64,000 nucleotides of DNA from Xanthomonas campestris pv. badrii (GTDB taxonomy: Bacteria > Pseudomonadota > Gammaproteobacteria > Xanthomonadales > Xanthomonadaceae): positions 2,852,001 through 2,916,000 of the forward strand of contig NZ_CP051651.1 of NCBI RefSeq assembly GCF_012848175.1, in the 5' to 3' direction. Of the stretch, positions 9,704 to 18,184 are shown piece after piece (within the stretch, counting starts at the first letter, position 1; each line of letters begins with the position of its first letter). Under the pieces are notes generated by a model. The model saw only the letters and a program-made list of their open reading frames with translations, was not told the origin of the DNA and ran no database searches. The translations under genes and the position numbers were made by a program.

Positions 9704-10243
9704 ATGCAGACCACCACCTTCCGCACCGCCACCGTCGATGACATCGACGCCCTTGTCCAGCTGGTGACTTCTGCCTATCGCGGCGACAGCAGCCGTGCGG
9801 GCTGGACCACCGAGGCCGATATCCTCGATGGGGCCCGTATCGATCCGGCCGTGCTGCGCCAGGACATCCTGCGCGAACGCAGCCTGGTGCTGCTGGTCGA
9901 ACAGGATGGCCGCCTGCTGGCCTGCGCGCATATCGCCGACGACGACGGCACCGGGTATTTCGGCATGTTCGCGGTCGATCCGTCGCTGCAGGGCAGCGGG
10001 CTGGGCAAGACCCTGCTGGCCGAAGGCGAGCGCATCGTGTCCACCGAGTGGGCACTGCCGTTGATCCGTATGACCGTGATCGACGTCCGGCACGAGCTGA
10101 TCGCCTTCTACGAACGCCGCGGCTACCGCCGTACCGGTGTCTTCAAGCCCTTCCCGTATGGCGACGAACGCTTCGGCGTCCCGCTGCGCCAGGATCTGCG
10201 CTTCGAAGTCCTGGAAAAGCACTTCGAGCACGCCACGCCGTGA
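9704..10243 (+). CDS. GNAT family N-acetyltransferase
   Basis: A 179-residue GCN5-related acetyltransferase. The acetyl-CoA pyrophosphate loop QGSGLGK is at 96-102 after the beta-4 strand YFGMFAVDP, and the late motif ELIAFYERRGYRRTGVF is typical of the fold. It is cytoplasmic with no signal. The stop overlaps the GTG start of a Rieske protein (GTGA), so the two are coupled, and they follow the suf operon on the same strand. The substrate (protein, amine or antibiotic) cannot be told from sequence. Confidence 0.88.
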   Translation: MQTTTFRTATVDDIDALVQLVTSAYRGDSSRAGWTTEADILDGARIDPAVLRQDILRERSLVLLVEQDGRLLACAHIADDDGTGYFGMFAVDPSLQGSGLGKTLLAEGERIVSTEWALPLIRMTVIDVRHELIAFYERRGYRRTGVFKPFPYGDERFGVPLRQDLRFEVLEKHFEHATP

Positions 10244-10569
10244 GCGAGACCTGGACCTTCGTCTGCGCCAGCGACGCGCTGCTGCCCGGCGAGCTGCAGA
10301 CCGTGTGGGATGAAGTGACCGACGCGCCCATCGTGGTGTTCAACCTCGACGGCGCGCTGTATGCACTGGAAGACCGCTGCAGCCACGAGGACTACGAGCT
10401 GTCGCCCGGCAGCTTCGACCCGGTGGCAGGCACCATCGAATGCCAGTTGCATAGCGCCCGGTTCGATATCCGCGACGGGCGCCCGTTGTGCGCGCCTGCC
10501 TACACCGCCGTAGCCAAGTTCCCGGTCAAGCGCGAACACGACGGCATCTGGACCCGCGACGATCGCTGA
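10240..10569 (+). CDS. Rieske [2Fe-2S] ferredoxin-like protein
   Basis: The 109-residue protein is a single Rieske domain. Both cluster motifs are complete: C47-x-H49 (CSHEDYELSPG) and C68-x2-H71 (CQLHSARFD), as in ferredoxin components of aromatic-ring dioxygenases and NirD-like proteins. There is no signal peptide or membrane anchor, so it is a soluble cytoplasmic electron carrier. The GTG start at 10240 overlaps the GNAT stop. Its place after the suf genes fits a gene whose product needs Fe-S clusters, but no oxygenase partner is nearby. Confidence 0.88.
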   Translation: MSETWTFVCASDALLPGELQTVWDEVTDAPIVVFNLDGALYALEDRCSHEDYELSPGSFDPVAGTIECQLHSARFDIRDGRPLCAPAYTAVAKFPVKREHDGIWTRDDR

Positions 10570-10908
10570 GGCGGTAGCCACCCCAACCACCGTCCCACGC
10601 TGGAGTCTGCCGATGGCGCTGGCGACGTGTACCATCGGTCGGCGAAGATTGCAAAAAAGAATGATTTGCATTTAATATCGCAACCCTTCAGGTGTTCTTA
10701 ACATCTGACCTGCCCTGCGATCCCATGCGTCCAGCCTTGTCCGACACCGTCGCTCTGCGTTCACCGGAGCTGCGCTTTCCAGCGCGGCGCGGCATCGCAT
10801 GCGGTGAACGACTACCGGTCGCGACGGGCTGGCAGCGGTAGGCAGACCCTCCCGCATCCGCCGAGCCATCGCCAGGCCGGAGCATCGTTTTCCTTTTCGA
10901 GATGTCTC
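10570..10908. other. Promoter region of the iron-uptake operon
   Basis: No gene is seen. The stretch holds an AT-rich island at 10645-10680 with a Fur-box-like palindrome (annotated separately) and otherwise GC-rich leader DNA. A long frame from 10804 is open into the receptor gene but adds only unrelated sequence before the signal peptide. Confidence 0.5.
10659..10677. promoter_or_regulatory. Fur-box-like operator
   Basis: The core AATGAT-T-TGCATT reads as an imperfect inverted repeat with the AATG...CATT arms typical of Fur operators. It lies in an unusually AT-rich patch about 235 bp before a TonB-dependent receptor start. Known Fur biology and the iron-related genes downstream make iron-repressed control likely; the operator is inferred from the sequence alone. 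Confidence 0.6.
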
Positions 10909-13227
10909 ATGACTCCCAGGATTTCCCCGCTCACCTCGGCCGTGCTGTTGACCTTGTCCGCTCCCGCGTTCGCCCAGCCTGGCGATGCGCCCGCGCCTCC
11001 GGGCGCGGTGGATCTGGATGCGATCCGGGTGCAGCAGGAACGCGCGCAGAAGCCGTCCTCGCCCAAGTACACCGAGGCGCTGCGCGACACGCCGCAGACC
11101 ATCACCGTGGTCACCAAGCAGACCATGGACCAGCAGAACCTGCTCTCGCTGCGCGATGTGCTCAGCACCCTGCCCGGCATCACCTTCGGTGCGGGCGAAG
11201 GCGGCGGCGGCTATGGCGACAGCATCAACCTGCGCGGCTTCACCGCCAGCAGCGACATCACCACCGACGGGGTGCGCGACAGCGCGCAGTACAGCCGCAG
11301 CGACACCTTCAACCTGGAAGCGGTGGAACTGATCAACGGCGCCAACTCGGCCATGTCCGGTGCCGGCTCGGTCGGCGGCAACATCAACCTGGTGACCAAG
11401 ACCGCCGGCCAGGGCGATTTCACCAACGTGCTGGTCGGCGGCGGCAGCGACCGTTATGGCCGCCTCACCGTCGACAGCAACCAGGATTTCGACAATGGCA
11501 CCGCGGTGCGTCTGAACGCCATGGGCCACACCCAGGACGTGCCGGGCCGCGATGAGGAATTCCGCCATCGCTGGGGCTTCGCGCCGTCGGTGGCCTTCGG
11601 CCTGGGCTCGGACACCCGCTTCACGCTGAGCTACCTGCACCAACACGACAACAACCTGCCGCAGTACGGCGTGCCGTTCGCGCTCAGTCCGTTCAACGAT
11701 GGCCCGCTGCCGGGCGTGGACCCGGAGACCTTCTTCGGCTATCGCAACACCTCGCGTCAGGAGATCGACGTGGACATGCTGACCGGCGTGCTGGACATGG
11801 ATTTCAGCGACACCTTCAAGCTGCGCAGCCTGGCGCGCCTGCAGCGGGTGGACCAGTTCCTCAACGCCACCGCCCTGCAGGGCACCTGGTGCCTGCCCAA
11901 CGGCACCGACCCATACACCGGGCGTGCCTGCGTCGGCCAGCCGCCGGCGACCTGGAACCCGAACAGCGGCCCGCGCGGGTTGGTGCGCGACACCGAGAAC
12001 TTCATCGCGCACAGCCAGACCGACCTGACCGCAACCCTGCACACCGGTGCCATCGAGCACCGCGTCGTCGCCGGCGTTGCCTTCAGCAAGGAAGACTTCG
12101 AACTGGACAGCGGCACCACCTTCCGCAACGCCGACGGCTCCACCACCGGCATCACCTATCCGCAGCAGTCCTTCGACAACCCGTACAACATCTGGACCGG
12201 CCCGCAGAACTACTTCCGCACCGGCCGCAGCAAGGGCAGCCTGACCAATCAGGCCGTGTACCTGTTCGATACGCTGCAGTTCAACGAGCAGTGGATGCTC
12301 AATCTCGGTGGCCGCTACGAGCACAACGAAGGCGATAGCACCAACTACACCGTCAACGCGGCCGGCGATGTCACCGGCGTTGCGGCCGGCTTCCCGGCGG
12401 GCAACGAAGAAGACCTGTTCTCCTACCGCGCAGGCCTGGTGTTCAAGCCGGCGGACAATGCCAGCCTGTACGTGTCCTACGCCAACAGCAAGACCCCGTC
12501 CAAGGCCTCGGTCAACGGCTCCTGCACGCCGGTCGCCACCGCCACTGCCGGTGCCAACTGCAATGTCGCGCCGGAAACGGCGGTCAACATCGAACTGGGC
12601 GGCAAGTGGGACGTGCTGGATGAGCGCCTGGCGCTGACCGCGGCGGTGTTCCGCAACGAGCGCGAAAACTATCGGGTCAACAGCGGCGACCCGCTGATTC
12701 CCGAGCAGGTCCTGGACGGCAAGGCGCGCGTGGACGGTATCGCACTTGGCGCGGCCGGCTACCTGACCGACCGCTGGTCGATCTTCGCCAACTACACCTT
12801 CCTGGACAGCGAGGTGCTGCAGAGCGTCTCCAATCGCACCGAAAGCCTCACCGGCGACCCGGTCGCCGGACGCGAACTGGTGCAGACCCCGCGCAATGCC
12901 GGCAATGTCTGGACCACCTACACGCTGGATCGCTGGATCTTCGGCTACGGCATCACCTACCAGGGCGGCTTCTACCCGAACAACGCCTCGACTGCGGCCT
13001 ATATCAAGACCGACGACTACTGGGTGCACCGTGCGATGGTCGGCCTGCGCGTCAACGATTGGCTCAGCCTGCAGTTGAACGTGAACAACCTGTTCGACGA
13101 GGAGTACTACACCAGCGTGCGCAACAACCTCACCGTCAATGCCGCCGGTACCGTCACTGCCGGCAATGGCTGGGCGATTCCCGGCGAAGGGCGCTCGGCG
13201 GTATTGAACGCCACCTTCAGCTTCTGA
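10909..13227 (+). CDS. TonB-dependent siderophore receptor (Fiu/PiuA-like)
   Basis: A 772-residue outer-membrane receptor. A Sec signal peptide (1-22, ending AFA-Q) precedes an N-terminal plug domain beginning LDAIRVQQERAQKPSSPKYTEALRDTPQTI (split here: the plug start TPQTITVVTKQTM is characteristic of ferric-siderophore receptors), with the plug NLRGF motif near residue 105. The C-terminus is a long 22-strand-type barrel ending in a terminal Phe (FSF), the beta-barrel assembly signal. The ATG at 10909 is chosen for the signal peptide. The following piuC-type gene points to a catecholate (Fiu/PiuA-type) receptor, since these two occur together in E. coli and Pseudomonas. A Fur-box-like site lies upstream. 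Confidence 0.9.
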   Translation: MTPRISPLTSAVLLTLSAPAFAQPGDAPAPPGAVDLDAIRVQQERAQKPSSPKYTEALRDTPQTITVVTKQTMDQQNLLSLRDVLSTLPGITFGAGEGGGGYGDSINLRGFTASSDITTDGVRDSAQYSRSDTFNLEAVELINGANSAMSGAGSVGGNINLVTKTAGQGDFTNVLVGGGSDRYGRLTVDSNQDFDNGTAVRLNAMGHTQDVPGRDEEFRHRWGFAPSVAFGLGSDTRFTLSYLHQHDNNLPQYGVPFALSPFNDGPLPGVDPETFFGYRNTSRQEIDVDMLTGVLDMDFSDTFKLRSLARLQRVDQFLNATALQGTWCLPNGTDPYTGRACVGQPPATWNPNSGPRGLVRDTENFIAHSQTDLTATLHTGAIEHRVVAGVAFSKEDFELDSGTTFRNADGSTTGITYPQQSFDNPYNIWTGPQNYFRTGRSKGSLTNQAVYLFDTLQFNEQWMLNLGGRYEHNEGDSTNYTVNAAGDVTGVAAGFPAGNEEDLFSYRAGLVFKPADNASLYVSYANSKTPSKASVNGSCTPVATATAGANCNVAPETAVNIELGGKWDVLDERLALTAAVFRNERENYRVNSGDPLIPEQVLDGKARVDGIALGAAGYLTDRWSIFANYTFLDSEVLQSVSNRTESLTGDPVAGRELVQTPRNAGNVWTTYTLDRWIFGYGITYQGGFYPNNASTAAYIKTDDYWVHRAMVGLRVNDWLSLQLNVNNLFDEEYYTSVRNNLTVNAAGTVTAGNGWAIPGEGRSAVLNATFSF

Positions 13228-13275
13228 CCTAGCAGGACGCCGTCCTCCGCGTGCGGACGGCGTGGAGACCACCGC

Positions 13276-13962
13276 ATGCTGCTGCCCATTCCCGATGTCC
13301 TCGATGCCACGCAACTGGGCGCATTACGTGCGCGGCTGGACGCAGCCGACTGGGCCGATGGCCGCATCACCGCCGGCCACCAGTCCGCGCAAGCCAAGGA
13401 CAATGCGCAGCTGCCCGAAGACAGCGCGCTTGCGCGCGAGGCCAGCGCCTTGGTGCTGGAGGCGCTGTCGCGCAGCAGTACGTTCTTTTCCGCCGTCCTG
13501 CCACGGCGGATCTATCCGCCGTTGTTCAATCGCTATAGCGGCGGGCAATCGTTCGGGTATCACGTGGACAACGCGGTGCGCTACGACCGCAGCCGTGGTG
13601 GCGCCGAGCCGGTGCGTACCGATGTTTCCGGCACGCTGTTCCTCAGCGACCCGGACAGCTACGATGGCGGCGAGCTGGTGATCGAAGACACCTACGGCAC
13701 GCAGTCGGTCAAGCTGCCCGCCGGGCATCTGGTGATCTACCCCGGCACCAGCCTGCACAAGGTCAACCCGGTCACCCGCGGCACGCGCGTGGCGGCATTC
13801 TTCTGGACCCAGAGCATGCTGCGCGATGCGGCGCAGCGCCGGCTGTTGTTCGAACTGGATGTCTCGATTCGGCGGCTGACGCAGGACACGCCGGGGCACC
13901 CGTCGCTGATCCAGCTCACCGGCGTGTATCACAACCTGTTGCGGCAGTGGGCCGATGTCTGA
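13276..13962 (+). CDS. piuC: PiuC/YbiX-type Fe(II)/2-oxoglutarate dioxygenase (PKHD-type hydroxylase)
   Basis: The 228-residue protein is a PKHX-type hydroxylase, a cytoplasmic Fe(II)- and 2-oxoglutarate-dependent dioxygenase. The metal triad is H96-x-D98 ([10 protein letters not shown]) and H161 (TSLHKVNPV), with R171 as the 2-oxoglutarate anchor. Length and the C-terminal extension match PiuC/YbiX. These genes are consistently linked to catecholate receptor genes, which suggests a role in siderophore or iron handling, though the substrate is unproven. It starts 48 bp after the receptor stop and overlaps the next gene by 8 bp. Confidence 0.92.
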   Translation: MLLPIPDVLDATQLGALRARLDAADWADGRITAGHQSAQAKDNAQLPEDSALAREASALVLEALSRSSTFFSAVLPRRIYPPLFNRYSGGQSFGYHVDNAVRYDRSRGGAEPVRTDVSGTLFLSDPDSYDGGELVIEDTYGTQSVKLPAGHLVIYPGTSLHKVNPVTRGTRVAAFFWTQSMLRDAAQRRLLFELDVSIRRLTQDTPGHPSLIQLTGVYHNLLRQWADV

Positions 13963-14701
13963 GCCCGCGCCGGATCCCGCACGGCTGCGCACGCAGCCCG
14001 AGCAGGCCATCGCCTCGCTGCGCAGGGCCGCAGCCGGCCAGGACAGCGCTGCGCAGCTGCTGCTCGCACAGCTGTATGCCGAAGGACGCGGCGTCCCGGC
14101 CGATCCGGCCACGGCGATGCTGTGGTACGAAGTGGCCGCCAATGCCGGGCAGCCGGTAGCCATGAACCAACTCGGCCGCTGCCATGAGCTGGGCTTCGGC
14201 ACGCCCGTCAACGAGGCACTGGCGGCGCTGTGGTACCGCCGCGCCGCCGACCATGGGCTGGACTGGGGCATGTACAACCTGGCGCATCTGCATGCCTCCG
14301 GACGCGGAGTGGCACAGGACCAGACGCAGGCCCTGGCGCTGTATCGCCAGGCCGCCGAACGCGGGCATGCCAAGTCGATGAACTTCCTGGCGCGCTACCT
14401 CGACCAGGGCCTGGCCTGCACCGCCGACCCGCATGCCGCGCGCGACTGGTATCGCAGGTCTGCCGAGGCCGGCGACTTCCGCGGCCAGGCCAGCTACGCC
14501 ACCGTGCTGGCCGATGCGGGCGCGCTCGATCAAGCCGAGCGGTGGATGCGCCGCGCCATCGCCGGTGGGCATGCCGGCTTCCTGCGCCAGCTCACCGCCC
14601 TGCTCGGCAACGCGCCGCAGCCGCGCCTGCGTGCGCTGCTGGAGGAGGTGACGGCGCGGCAATCGCAGTTGCAGGCAACCGCCGTTGCGGTCACGGCCTG
14701 A
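13955..14701 (+). CDS. Sel1-like repeat protein
   Basis: A 248-residue cytoplasmic protein made of Sel1-like (TPR-related) repeats. At least four 36-residue units are visible, marked by repeats of the form [18 protein letters not shown], followed by degenerate copies such as [15 protein letters not shown]. Such proteins act as interaction scaffolds; there is no catalytic motif and no signal peptide. The start overlaps piuC by 8 bp and the stop is 7 bp before the PepSY gene, so it belongs to the iron operon. Its partner is unknown. Confidence 0.85.
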   Translation: MSEPAPDPARLRTQPEQAIASLRRAAAGQDSAAQLLLAQLYAEGRGVPADPATAMLWYEVAANAGQPVAMNQLGRCHELGFGTPVNEALAALWYRRAADHGLDWGMYNLAHLHASGRGVAQDQTQALALYRQAAERGHAKSMNFLARYLDQGLACTADPHAARDWYRRSAEAGDFRGQASYATVLADAGALDQAERWMRRAIAGGHAGFLRQLTALLGNAPQPRLRALLEEVTARQSQLQATAVAVTA

Positions 14702-14708
14702 GCACCGC

Positions 14709-15347
14709 ATGTCGCGACCTGCCGCCACCACTGCCAGTGCCCAGCAACGCCGCGGATTCTGGCTGCGCATGCTGCATCAATGGCACTGGATCAGCTCGGC
14801 GCTGTGCCTGATCGGCATGCTGCTGTTTACGATCACCGGGCTGACCCTCAATCACGCTGCGCGGATCGAAGCCAGCCCATCCACCGAGCAACGCACGCTC
14901 ACCCTGCCAGCTGCCTTGTTGAAGACCCTGGGCAGCCGGCAGGACGGCGATGCACCGCTGCCGCCCCGCGTGGCGCAGTGGCTTGGACGCCAGCTCGATA
15001 TCAGCATCGGTGCGCGCAACGGCGAATGGTCCGCAGACGAGGTGTATGTCGCGCTTCCGCGCCCCGGTGGCGATGCCTGGCTGAGCCTGGACCGCAACAC
15101 CGGCGCGATCGAATACGAGCGCACCTCGCGTGGCTGGGTCGCCTATCTCAACGACCTGCACAAGGGCCGCAACGCCGGGCCGGCGTGGGGCTGGTTCATC
15201 GACGTGTTCGCCATCGCCTGCCTGGTGTTCTGCATCACCGGGCTGTTCCTGCTGCATCTGCATGCGCGTCAGCGCCGCATGACCTGGCCGCTGGTCGGCC
15301 TGGGCCTGTTGATCCCGCTACTGCTTGCCCTGCTGTTGATCCACTGA
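14709..15347 (+). CDS. PepSY-associated transmembrane protein
   Basis: This 212-residue inner-membrane protein has a first helix (about 27-48, starting [13 protein letters not shown]), a periplasmic PepSY-like domain, a second helix (about 160-182, after [13 protein letters not shown]) and a third at the C-terminus. The histidines in LHQWHW and near NDLHKGRN are in the positions expected for haem or electron transfer in PepSY-TM ferric reductases. The ATG at 14709 gives the normal start. It sits between the Sel1 gene and DUF2271, and I infer it passes electrons across the membrane in a flavin-based iron-reduction chain. Confidence 0.85.
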   Translation: MSRPAATTASAQQRRGFWLRMLHQWHWISSALCLIGMLLFTITGLTLNHAARIEASPSTEQRTLTLPAALLKTLGSRQDGDAPLPPRVAQWLGRQLDISIGARNGEWSADEVYVALPRPGGDAWLSLDRNTGAIEYERTSRGWVAYLNDLHKGRNAGPAWGWFIDVFAIACLVFCITGLFLLHLHARQRRMTWPLVGLGLLIPLLLALLLIH

Positions 15348-15367
15348 CCCTTTCCTCGGAGACGACC

Positions 15368-15883
15368 ATGCGCGCCACCCTGACCATCGCCCTGAGCGGC
15401 CTGCTCGCCATGCCGGCGTATGCGGCCACGCTCGATATCACTGTCGAGATTCCCAAGCTCAATGTCGCCGAATACCACCGCCCTTACGTGGCGATCTGGC
15501 TGGAAGGCGCGGACCAGAAGGTCGCCGCCAACCTGGCGGTCTGGTATCAATCCAAGGACACCGCCGAAGGCCACGGAACCAAGTGGTTGCCGGATCTGCG
15601 TCAGTGGTGGCGCAAGAGTGGCCGCACGCTGGACGTGCCGGTCGATGGCGTCACCGGCCCGACCCGCCCGGCTGGCGCGCATGCGCTTTCCTTCAGCGAC
15701 ACCAAGAGCGCATTGAAGTCGCTGCCAGCCGGCCAGTACACGCTGGTGGTGGAGGCCGCGCGCGAAGTGGGCGGCCGCGAACTGGTCAAGGTGCCTTTCA
15801 GCTGGCCGGCGACAGCGCCGCAAAGCGCCAAGGCCAGCGGCAGCAGCGAACTGGGAGCGATCAGCCTGACCGCCAAGCCTTGA
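15368..15883 (+). CDS. DUF2271 periplasmic protein, candidate flavinylation target
   Basis: A 171-residue exported protein (signal peptide 1-19, cleavage near AYA-A) of the DUF2271 family. Residues 93-99 read DGVTGPT, which matches the ApbE flavinylation consensus D-x2-[ST]-G-A-[ST] except for Pro in place of Ala; Thr99 would carry the FMN. The ApbE gene lies 1.3 kb downstream. DUF2271 genes commonly sit beside PepSY, DUF4198 and ApbE genes, so I read it as a periplasmic flavin electron carrier. A GGAG ribosome site precedes the ATG at 15368. Confidence 0.82.
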   Translation: MRATLTIALSGLLAMPAYAATLDITVEIPKLNVAEYHRPYVAIWLEGADQKVAANLAVWYQSKDTAEGHGTKWLPDLRQWWRKSGRTLDVPVDGVTGPTRPAGAHALSFSDTKSALKSLPAGQYTLVVEAAREVGGRELVKVPFSWPATAPQSAKASGSSELGAISLTAKP

Positions 15884-16044
15884 TACCAGGCGCCGGCACG
15901 CGGAGCGGGCTGTCGTACTGACCCCTGCCCCGCCGGCGCAAGCTGCACATCGTCTTTGCATTTCATTTGCACGCATCCAGCCAGCGCCGCGACGCGCGCT
16001 GATCAGACACGCGCCCACCGCCCCCGCATTCTCAAGGAGTTGTC

Positions 16045-16848
16045 ATGCAACGTTCTCTCGTCCTGATCGCCCTGCTCGCCGCACTGCCGGTTACCGCGCT
16101 TGCGCACAAGGCCTGGCTGCTGCCCTCGCAGACCGTCATTGCCGGCCAAGCGCCGTGGATCACCGTCGATGCCGCGGTATCCAACGACCTGTTCTACTTC
16201 AACCATGTGCCGTTGCGGCTGGACAACCTCAGCATCACCGCGCCCGATGGCAGCGCGCTCAAGCCGGAAAACCCGGCCACCGGCAAATACCGAAGCGTGT
16301 TCGACCTGCAGCTCACCCAGCCCGGCACCTACAAGCTCGGCATCGTCAATGCCGGCCTGTTCGCCAGCTGGAAGGAAGACGGCAAGCCCAAGCGCTGGCG
16401 CGGCAACGAGGCCAGCTTCGCCAGCGAGGTCCCGAAGAACGCACAGGACCTGCAGGTGTCGCAATCGCTCAGCCGCGTGGAAACCTTCGTCACCCGCGGC
16501 GCACCGACCACCACCGTCTTCAAGCCAAGCGGCAAGGGCATCGAGCTGGTGCCGGTCACCCATCCCAATGACCTGGTCGCCGGCGAAGCCGCGCAGTTCA
16601 CCCTGCAACTGGATGGCAAGCCGGCCGCCGGGCTGGAGATCGAGATCGTGCGCGGCGGCACCCGCTACCGCGATGCGCAGAACGAGATCAAGCTCACCAC
16701 CGACGCCAAGGGCGGCTTCAGCGTGACCTGGCCAGAGCCCGGCATGTACTGGCTGGAAACCAGCAGCGAAGACAGCAAGACCTCGCTGCCGCAGGCCAAG
16801 CAGCGTCGCCTGGGCTATGTGGTGACGCTGGAAGTGCTGCCGCAATAA
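16045..16848 (+). CDS. DUF4198 periplasmic protein
   Basis: The 267-residue protein has a signal peptide ending ALA, so the mature protein should begin with His (HKAWLLPS). This AH..WLLPS start is characteristic of DUF4198, a family of beta-rich periplasmic proteins related to the metal-uptake component NikM. Two Ig-like halves are visible, the second from about residue 175. It has a good AAGGAG site. It follows DUF2271 after 161 bp. A role in binding or delivering metal ions is inferred from the family and the operon. Confidence 0.82.
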   Translation: MQRSLVLIALLAALPVTALAHKAWLLPSQTVIAGQAPWITVDAAVSNDLFYFNHVPLRLDNLSITAPDGSALKPENPATGKYRSVFDLQLTQPGTYKLGIVNAGLFASWKEDGKPKRWRGNEASFASEVPKNAQDLQVSQSLSRVETFVTRGAPTTTVFKPSGKGIELVPVTHPNDLVAGEAAQFTLQLDGKPAAGLEIEIVRGGTRYRDAQNEIKLTTDAKGGFSVTWPEPGMYWLETSSEDSKTSLPQAKQRRLGYVVTLEVLPQ

Positions 16849-17209
16849 GCGCAGCCGACAACACTGCTGCGCCGCTATCTGGCGGGCGCGCCAGTGCGCG
16901 GAATCGGTCTGTCCCGCTCGTACACGTCGGATCCCGTGCACCGTCCATGTCCGCCCGGTCACTACTCGCTACGCCCCTTATTCGCAGTGGCGGCCGCGCA
17001 CGCAACGATCCTGGTGACGTGCCGGGCCTCTTGCCTGATGGAGCAGTCGCCCCGCGTTGCTGTCCGCGCGGCGACTGACCGCGCTGGCATCGTCGAAAGG
17101 TGCGCACGGCCGCTGGCGTCGATCGCCGAACCAGCACGATGCTGATGCAATCGGCTGCGCCGCACGTCACCATCATGTTCCTGCCGCAGTGCCTGCTCAC
17201 AGTCCACGT
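16849..17209. other. Non-coding gap before apbE
   Basis: Nothing recognisable is seen in these 361 bp: no gene, repeat or strong hairpin. A separate promoter for apbE and the reductase gene is possible but cannot be pinned down. Confidence 0.4.
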
Positions 17210-18184
17210 ATGAACGCATTCGCTCCTGCAGACACCACGCTTGCCACCCTGGGCGGCCACAGCATGGGCACCACCTGGAGCGTCAAGCTGGTGGCGCCGC
17301 GCAGCCGCGACCTGCATCCGCTGCATGCGCGCATCCAGGCAGCGCTCGACCGCGTGGTCGCACAGATGAGCACCTGGGACGCGAGCTCGGACATCAGCCG
17401 CTACAACCGTCTGGCGGCCGGCCACTGGCAGGCCTTGCCCGATGCGTTCCACACCGTGCTGCGCACCGCGCTGGACATTGCCCGCGCCAGCGACGGTGCC
17501 TTCGACCCCACCGTCGGGCCGATGGTCGAACTGTGGGGCTTCGGCGCCAATGGGGGCCGGCGACGGGTGCCATCGCCCGAGCAGATCGCGCTGGTGAGCC
17601 TGCGCTGCGGCTGGCAGCGCCTGGAACTGGATGGCCCGCGTGTCCTGCAGCCGGGCGCGGTGGCGCTGGACCTGTCCGGCATCGCCAAGGGCTATGGCGT
17701 GGACTGCGTGCGCCACGCCCTGGTACAGGCCGACATCACCAGCGCCTTGATCGATGTCGGCGGCGAACTGTTCGGTTATGGACGCAAGCCCGATGGCAGC
17801 ACCTGGCGCGTGCTGGTCGAATCCGCCCCCGATGAAGACGCCGGCGCGGCGCTGCCACCCCGGGTGCTCGCCCTGGACGGCGTCGCCGTGGCCACCTCCG
17901 GCGACCGCTGGCACCGCTTCGAAAGCGACGGTCTGCGCTACACCCACACCTTCGATCCGCGCACCGGGGCACCGATTCCGCACGCGCCCGCCGCGGTCAC
18001 CGTCCTCGCCGCCGATGCCATGCACGCCGACGCCTGGGCCACCGCCATGACCGTGCTCGGGACCGACGCCGGGCTTGCATACGCGCACAAGGCCGGCCTT
18101 GCGGTGCGCTTTCTGACGCGCCACGACGGCAGCCTGCACGAAGCCATGAGCCCCGCCTTCGAGCAGCATCTGGCCGCCTCATGA
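17210..18184 (+). CDS. apbE: ApbE family FAD:protein FMN transferase
   Basis: ApbE transfers FMN from FAD to a threonine of extracytoplasmic target proteins. The 324-residue sequence keeps the family blocks: MGTTWSV near the start, DPTVGPMVELWGFG (about 97-112), DLSGIAKGYGVD (about 155-168), which binds FAD and Mg, and THTFDPRTGAP in the C-terminal third. Curiously, the ATG at 17210 leaves no signal peptide or lipobox, and an upstream frame extension does not supply one, so this copy may act in the cytoplasm or be exported otherwise. It overlaps the reductase gene by 4 bp (ATGA). Confidence 0.9.
   Translation: MNAFAPADTTLATLGGHSMGTTWSVKLVAPRSRDLHPLHARIQAALDRVVAQMSTWDASSDISRYNRLAAGHWQALPDAFHTVLRTALDIARASDGAFDPTVGPMVELWGFGANGGRRRVPSPEQIALVSLRCGWQRLELDGPRVLQPGAVALDLSGIAKGYGVDCVRHALVQADITSALIDVGGELFGYGRKPDGSTWRVLVESAPDEDAGAALPPRVLALDGVAVATSGDRWHRFESDGLRYTHTFDPRTGAPIPHAPAAVTVLAADAMHADAWATAMTVLGTDAGLAYAHKAGLAVRFLTRHDGSLHEAMSPAFEQHLAAS

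Noticed and set aside
10672..13314. An 880-codon open frame antisense to the TonB receptor gene
   Set aside because: Its sequence is Val/Ala/Gly/His-rich without domain features, and it exactly shadows a well-supported receptor gene. Long antisense frames are common in high-GC DNA.
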